Assembly: GCF_001678495.1 (NCBI RefSeq)
Contig: NZ_JTJL01000006.1
Span: 1 to 64,000 of the forward strand
Length of the DNA stretch: 64,000 bases
Direction of reading: 5' to 3'
Origin: Gallibacterium salpingitidis
GTDB taxonomy: Bacteria; Pseudomonadota; Gammaproteobacteria; Enterobacterales; Pasteurellaceae
Below the pieces are notes generated by a model. That model saw only the letters and a program-made list of their open reading frames with translations, ran no database searches and had not been told where the DNA came from. Of this stretch, positions 60,241 to 64,000 are shown piece by piece (position 1 is the first letter of the stretch; every line of letters starts with the position of its first letter). Both the position numbers and the translations under genes were made by a program.

Positions 60241-61446
60241 TTAGTTTCTTGGAAGGTAGGTTGTTGGGTTAACAGATTTTCCTTTATAGCGAATTTCAAA
60301 GTGAAGTTTCACGCTATTGGTACCAGAGCTCCCCATTTTAGCGATTTGCTGACCGGCAGTAACTTGTTGCTGATCTTTCACTAAGATAGTTTCATTGTGC
60401 GCGTAAGCACTAAGATAATCATCATTGTGTTTAATGATAATTAAGTTACCATAACCTCTTAATGCGTTACCTGCATAAACGACACGACCTGGTGCTGCAG
60501 CATAAACAGCCTGTCCACGAGAACCACCAATATCGATCCCTTTATTACCACCATCGCTATTAGAGAATCCTTGAATCACGTTACCTTTAGTTGGCCAAAT
60601 CCAAGTAATATTACTGGTATTACTTGTTGCTGCCGGCATTGTAGCAACTGGTTGGCTGACAGTTGTGGTTGGTTCAACAGTAACAGGAACAGTATTGGTA
60701 GAATTATTGGTTGCCGGCGGTATTGTACCAGCAGTAGATTTAATTGGGCCAACAATAGTACCGTCTGATCCATAAGCTGTACCATTAGGGCCAGGAGTAT
60801 AAGTTACTGCAGGTTGTTGCGGTTGTGCTGTTGCAGCAGCTGTTGATGTTGTTGCCGCAGGAGCTGATGCCGTAGCCGCACTTGCAGCGTTATTACTTAC
60901 TTTTAAAGTTTGTCCTACACTTAATTTATAAGGTTCAGGAATATTATTTAACGCCGCTAAATCACGTACATCCATACCTGAAATATAGGCAATTAAGAAC
61001 ATAGTGTCGCCTTTGCGAACAGTATAAGTGGAACCTTTATAGAAACCTTTATCTATTTTGCTATAGTCTGGCGCGTTAGTTTGTGGATTTCTTGGAATAG
61101 TGAAATCTTGTGATACCTGTTGTTTTGCTGCTGGTGCAGCTGCAACTGGTTTTGGTGCGGTAGTCACTGGCGCTGGAGCTGGTTGTTGATAAGTTGGTTG
61201 TGGTTGGCTAACAGCAGGTTGCTGTGTTGGTGTTGATGTTGCAGCAGGTGTTGTTGCCATCATATCTGTTGGCATTTGCTGTTGTTGCACTTGTGGTTCC
61301 CAAGTAGAGTTACTATCGTTGCCAACAGATTGCATAATTCCAGGTGTTAAGGTTCCATCCGCATCTTCAACTGGTGCAGAATTATTACTGCTACAACCAG
61401 CAAGAATGGCTGCAAGCACTGGAACAAGTAAAAAAGATTGTTTCAT
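60241..61446 (-). CDS. nlpD: Lipoprotein NlpD/LppB, amidase activator
   Basis: NlpD activates the amidase AmiC for cell separation. The 401-residue protein has a lipobox LAGC with C18, a long Pro/Thr/Gln/Ala-rich linker and a LysM domain (YTVRKGDTMFLIA...VGQTLKV, about 136-183). A C-terminal LytM (M23-like) domain follows (NKGIDIGGSRGQAVYAAAPG...LHFEIRYKG). The metal-ligand positions are degenerate as in E. coli NlpD, so it activates but does not cut. Its AT-rich linker repeats account for false frames on the other strand. Confidence 0.93.
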   Translation of the reverse strand: MKQSFLLVPVLAAILAGCSSNNSAPVEDADGTLTPGIMQSVGNDSNSTWEPQVQQQQMPTDMMATTPAATSTPTQQPAVSQPQPTYQQPAPAPVTTAPKPVAAAPAAKQQVSQDFTIPRNPQTNAPDYSKIDKGFYKGSTYTVRKGDTMFLIAYISGMDVRDLAALNNIPEPYKLSVGQTLKVSNNAASAATASAPAATTSTAAATAQPQQPAVTYTPGPNGTAYGSDGTIVGPIKSTAGTIPPATNNSTNTVPVTVEPTTTVSQPVATMPAATSNTSNITWIWPTKGNVIQGFSNSDGGNKGIDIGGSRGQAVYAAAPGRVVYAGNALRGYGNLIIIKHNDDYLSAYAHNETILVKDQQQVTAGQQIAKMGSSGTNSVKLHFEIRYKGKSVNPTTYLPRN

Positions 61447-61469
61447 AAATATTCCTATTAAATAAATGG

Positions 61470-62045
61470 TTATTTCAAGAGGAAGTAGGCACAGACTGCT
61501 AATACTACAACGGCCCAGCCAATGATTTCAATATAATTGCGCAATTGTGCAGCAAAACGTTCTCCACCCCAAGCTGATAATTTTGCTACTAATAAAAAAC
61601 GCGCAGTACGTGAAACGAACGCAGTAATCACAAATGGTAAAAACGCCATATTCATTACGCCAGCACAAATAGTGAAAACTTTGTAAGGAATAGGTGAGAA
61701 TCCAGCGACAAATACCACTAAAATTCCCCAACGTTCAAACCAAGAAACGGCGGTATCCCAATGAGCTTGATAACCCCATTGCACAATATAATCTTTAATT
61801 AAATCAAATGCATAATAACCAATTGCAAAACCGATCATACCGCCAATGGTAGAAGCTAAACCACAATAAAAAGCATAATGTAGCGCTTTTTTAGGTTTTG
61901 ACATTGACATAGGAACCAGCATGACATCAGGTGGAATAGGGAAAAAGATGGCTTCAATAAAGCTAACAAATAATAACCAATAAAATGCAAATTGGTGTTT
62001 TGACCATTTCATTGTTTTGTCATATAAACGACCAAACAAATTCAT
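61470..62045 (-). CDS. yqaA: DedA/SNARE-associated family membrane protein YqaA
   Basis: A 191-residue inner-membrane protein of the YqaA branch of the DedA (SNARE-associated) family. It has about five hydrophobic segments, an FFPIPPDVMLVPMS loop and GFSPIPYKVFTICAG, the conserved re-entrant motifs. The molecular role is unsettled; DedA relatives move lipids and keep membrane potential. It overlaps pcm by four bases. Confidence 0.88.
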   Translation of the reverse strand: MNLFGRLYDKTMKWSKHQFAFYWLLFVSFIEAIFFPIPPDVMLVPMSMSKPKKALHYAFYCGLASTIGGMIGFAIGYYAFDLIKDYIVQWGYQAHWDTAVSWFERWGILVVFVAGFSPIPYKVFTICAGVMNMAFLPFVITAFVSRTARFLLVAKLSAWGGERFAAQLRNYIEIIGWAVVVLAVCAYFLLK

Positions 62046-62668
62046 AGAATATCTCCTTTGACTAAAGGCACAAACTTAACCTCCTCAATATTTTCGACTT
62101 TATATTTGTCATTAATCCGAGTAATTCTTTGTAATACTTGATGATTTTCATCACCGACAGGTAACACTAATCGACCACCATCAGCAAGTTGTTCCAATAG
62201 TGCAGTAGGAACTTGCGATGGCGCCGCCGTTACCAGAATGGCATTAAATGGAGAATGCCCTTTTAAGCCCTCCCAGCCATCACCATGTTTTAAGCGAATA
62301 TTATGCAAATCGAGTTTTTTAAAACGGTGCATAGCTCGCCATTGTAAATTTTTAATTCTTTCAATACTGAAAACTTGCTGTACTAATTTAGCGAGAATGG
62401 CTGTTTGATAGCCGCTACCTGTACCGATTTCCAGTACTTTGTCCGTTGGTTTGAGTTCTAACAAACTTGTCATTTTGGCAACAACGTAAGGTTGAGAAAT
62501 TGTTTGCCCTTCACCAATAGGTAAAGGCATATCTTCATAGCTATGTTTGCTAAAAATTTCTTCAACAAAGAATGGACGCGGTATTTCATAAATTGCCTGT
62601 AATACCTTTTCGTCAGTAATTCCTCGTTGATAAAGTTCTTTTACCAAACGTTGTTGTTCAACGGACAT
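62042..62668 (-). CDS. pcm: Protein-L-isoaspartate O-methyltransferase
   Basis: Pcm repairs damaged isoaspartyl residues by SAM-dependent methylation. The 208 residues equal the E. coli length. Motif I is VLEIGTGSGYQTAILAKL. It is in the conserved Pasteurellaceae/enterobacterial set surE-pcm-nlpD and follows surE by 6 bp. Confidence 0.96.
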   Translation of the reverse strand: MSVEQQRLVKELYQRGITDEKVLQAIYEIPRPFFVEEIFSKHSYEDMPLPIGEGQTISQPYVVAKMTSLLELKPTDKVLEIGTGSGYQTAILAKLVQQVFSIERIKNLQWRAMHRFKKLDLHNIRLKHGDGWEGLKGHSPFNAILVTAAPSQVPTALLEQLADGGRLVLPVGDENHQVLQRITRINDKYKVENIEEVKFVPLVKGDIL

Positions 62669-62674
62669 AAAAAT

Positions 62675-63415
62675 TTATCCTAAATTGAGCCACTCTTCGA
62701 CCGCTTTTAATGAATGATGAGCGGTCATATCTGCTTGTATTGGCGTAATTGACACATAACCATTGGCAACAGCATGGAAATCAGTACCTTCTTGAGCATA
62801 TTCAGGCAAGCTAGATAAACCTAACCAATAAATAGATTCACCACGAGGATCGGTTTGTTTAATAATTTCTCCCTCGCTTGCTCTATAACCTAACTTGGTC
62901 ACTTTAATGCCTTTGAGTTGTTCGTAAGGAATGTCCGGTACATTGATATTTAAGATTTCTCTTTTACGTAAAATTTGCGAATGAAGTTTTGGAATCAATT
63001 CACAAACAACTTTTGCTGCTGTTTCATAATGTTGTCTGCCATCGAGTGATACAGCAATCGCCGGTAAACCTAAATGACGCCCTTCAAACGCCGCCGCAAC
63101 AGTACCAGAATAGAGAATATCATCTCCTAAATTAACACCGGCATTAATTCCTGAAACCACTAAATCAATTTTCCCTGCAAGCAGATGATTCATTGCTAAA
63201 TAGACACAATCTGCCGGTGTTCCGTTCACACAATAATCACCATTATCCAATAATCTTGGACGTAATGGTTCAATTAAGGTAAGTGAAGATGATGCTGCAC
63301 TGCGATTACGATCAGGAGCAACAACAATGACATTAGCAATAGTGCGTAAATAGGCAGCTAAAGTTTGAATGCCTTCAGCATGAATTCCATCATCATTACT
63401 TAGTAGAATATTCAT
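62675..63415 (-). CDS. surE: 5'/3'-nucleotidase SurE
   Basis: SurE is a metal-dependent phosphatase acting on nucleoside monophosphates and short polyphosphates. The 246-residue protein has the metal motif [15 protein letters not shown] at the N-terminus and the [15 protein letters not shown] and [20 protein letters not shown] segments. E. coli SurE has 253 residues. It lies 33 bp from ispF. Confidence 0.96.
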   Translation of the reverse strand: MNILLSNDDGIHAEGIQTLAAYLRTIANVIVVAPDRNRSAASSSLTLIEPLRPRLLDNGDYCVNGTPADCVYLAMNHLLAGKIDLVVSGINAGVNLGDDILYSGTVAAAFEGRHLGLPAIAVSLDGRQHYETAAKVVCELIPKLHSQILRKREILNINVPDIPYEQLKGIKVTKLGYRASEGEIIKQTDPRGESIYWLGLSSLPEYAQEGTDFHAVANGYVSITPIQADMTAHHSLKAVEEWLNLG

Positions 63416-63448
63416 TATTTAAGCTCCTTGTTAACTTTATGAATTAAA

Positions 63449-63931
63449 TTATTGTTTGACCAGTAAAGCTACCGCTTCACAAGCAATACCTTCGCCTCGC
63501 CCAGTAAAGCCTAATTTTTCAGTTGTAGTGGCTTTGACATTGACTTGAGAAATATCACATTGTAAATCCTCAGCAATATTAGCGCGCATTTGATCAATAT
63601 AAGGACGCATTTTTGGCGCTTGCGCAATAATAGTGACATCAACATTACCGATTTGATAACCCAATTGTTGTATTTGACGAAATGCTTCAATTAATAAATG
63701 TCGGCTATTGGCGCCTTTATAAGCCATATCTGTGTCAGGGAACAATTTTCCGATATCGCCTAGCGCAGCTGCGCCTAATAAAGCATCCGTCAATGCGTGT
63801 AATGCAACATCACCATCAGAATGAGCGAGTAAACTTTTTGCAAAAGGAATACTTACACCACCAATAATGACAAAACCATTTCCATTATCAGTGAACGCAT
63901 GCACATCAAAACCATGTCCAATTCTTATCAT
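63449..63931 (-). CDS. ispF: 2-C-methyl-D-erythritol 2,4-cyclodiphosphate synthase
   Basis: IspF closes the cyclodiphosphate in the MEP isoprenoid pathway. The 160-residue protein shows [13 protein letters not shown] with metal ligands Asp and His, and [19 protein letters not shown]. The ATG at 63931 overlaps the ispD stop (ATGA) and gives the family length; three extra residues upstream in frame are not needed. Confidence 0.96.
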   Translation of the reverse strand: MIRIGHGFDVHAFTDNGNGFVIIGGVSIPFAKSLLAHSDGDVALHALTDALLGAAALGDIGKLFPDTDMAYKGANSRHLLIEAFRQIQQLGYQIGNVDVTIIAQAPKMRPYIDQMRANIAEDLQCDISQVNVKATTTEKLGFTGRGEGIACEAVALLVKQ

Positions 63932-64000
63932 TTTTGCCACTCTTTTTGTTGTTGAAGTAAATAAAATTCGGCTAACGCTAAATCTTCAGGGCGCGTAATT
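63928..64000 (-). CDS. ispD: C-terminal end of IspD (cut by the window edge)
   Basis: The last 23 codons read [20 protein letters not shown] and WQK, then TGA (63928-63930). This is the usual end of 2-C-methyl-D-erythritol 4-phosphate cytidylyltransferase (MEP pathway). The rest is outside the window. The stop overlaps the ispF start, as ispD-ispF overlap in other gamma-proteobacteria. Confidence 0.85.
   Translation of the reverse strand, partial: ITRPEDLALAEFYLLQQQKEWQK

Noticed and set aside
60571..60785. Short frames opposite or within the nlpD linker
   Set aside because: They come from the low-complexity Thr/Ala/Pro/Gln-rich linker of NlpD and show no domain or start signal.

Overview
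This is about 64 kb of a gamma-proteobacterial chromosome, almost certainly from the family Pasteurellaceae. The evidence is the protein sequences (AtpE, DmsABC, PnuC, ThiXYZ-TenA and ThiMDE resemble Haemophilus and Pasteurella proteins), the AT-rich base composition, and the gene order mnmG - oriC - mioC beside the atp operon. The species cannot be named from the sequence alone. Most of the window is housekeeping or metabolic DNA with short intergenic gaps.

Layout, left to right. (1) 1-178: a strong stable-RNA-type promoter pointing out of the window to the left. (2) 179-10208: purL (with a PurR box), mltF, rph-pyrE, nhaA, a decayed IS3-family remnant, an isochorismatase-like hydrolase and hslO behind a sigma32-like promoter. 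(3) 10265-16065: a small ABM-fold protein, pnuC, rapA-rluA and a periplasmic PpiC-type isomerase. (4) 16112-22954: a thiamine salvage operon on the minus strand under a TPP riboswitch (thiZ-thiX-tenA-thiY-thiM-thiD-thiE plus an NRAMP-like transporter), with a possible 26-codon leader ORF between riboswitch and thiZ. (5) 23103-25422: mmuM with an APA-family amino-acid transporter. (6) 25604-34748: sulfate assimilation (sbp, then cysG-H-D-N-J-I); sbp and cysG share one promoter/operator design. (7) 34837-36900: a lone AT-rich DUF262/DUF1524 nuclease gene, probably phage defence. (8) 36962-49414: two convergent anaerobic respiratory operons, tetrathionate reductase (ttrSR / ttrBCA) and DMSO reductase (dmsABC, a TorD-type chaperone, a NapF-like ferredoxin), each with a candidate FNR box. 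(9) 49657-59276: the complete F1Fo ATP synthase operon (atpIBEFHAGDC), then rsmG and mnmG. (10) 59277-59660: the chromosomal replication origin. (11) 59661-64000: mioC, nlpD, yqaA, pcm, surE, ispF and the cut-off end of ispD.

How the parts work together. The cys cluster should take sulfate to APS (CysDN), directly to sulfite (an Fe-S type CysH; no APS kinase gene is present here), then to sulfide (CysJI with siroheme from CysG). The thi operon imports and recycles pyrimidine and thiazole moieties; no de novo thiC or thiG is present in the window. The ttr and dms systems give electron acceptors other than oxygen for life in a host gut or airway.

The most notable items are the oriC region, the DUF262/DUF1524 nuclease, the motif-deviant NRAMP-like transporter in a TPP-controlled operon, the leader ORF behind the riboswitch, the duplicated cys promoter region, and the perfect 12-bp hairpin between dmsC and its chaperone gene. 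No CRISPR array, tRNA, intact transposon or prophage was seen.
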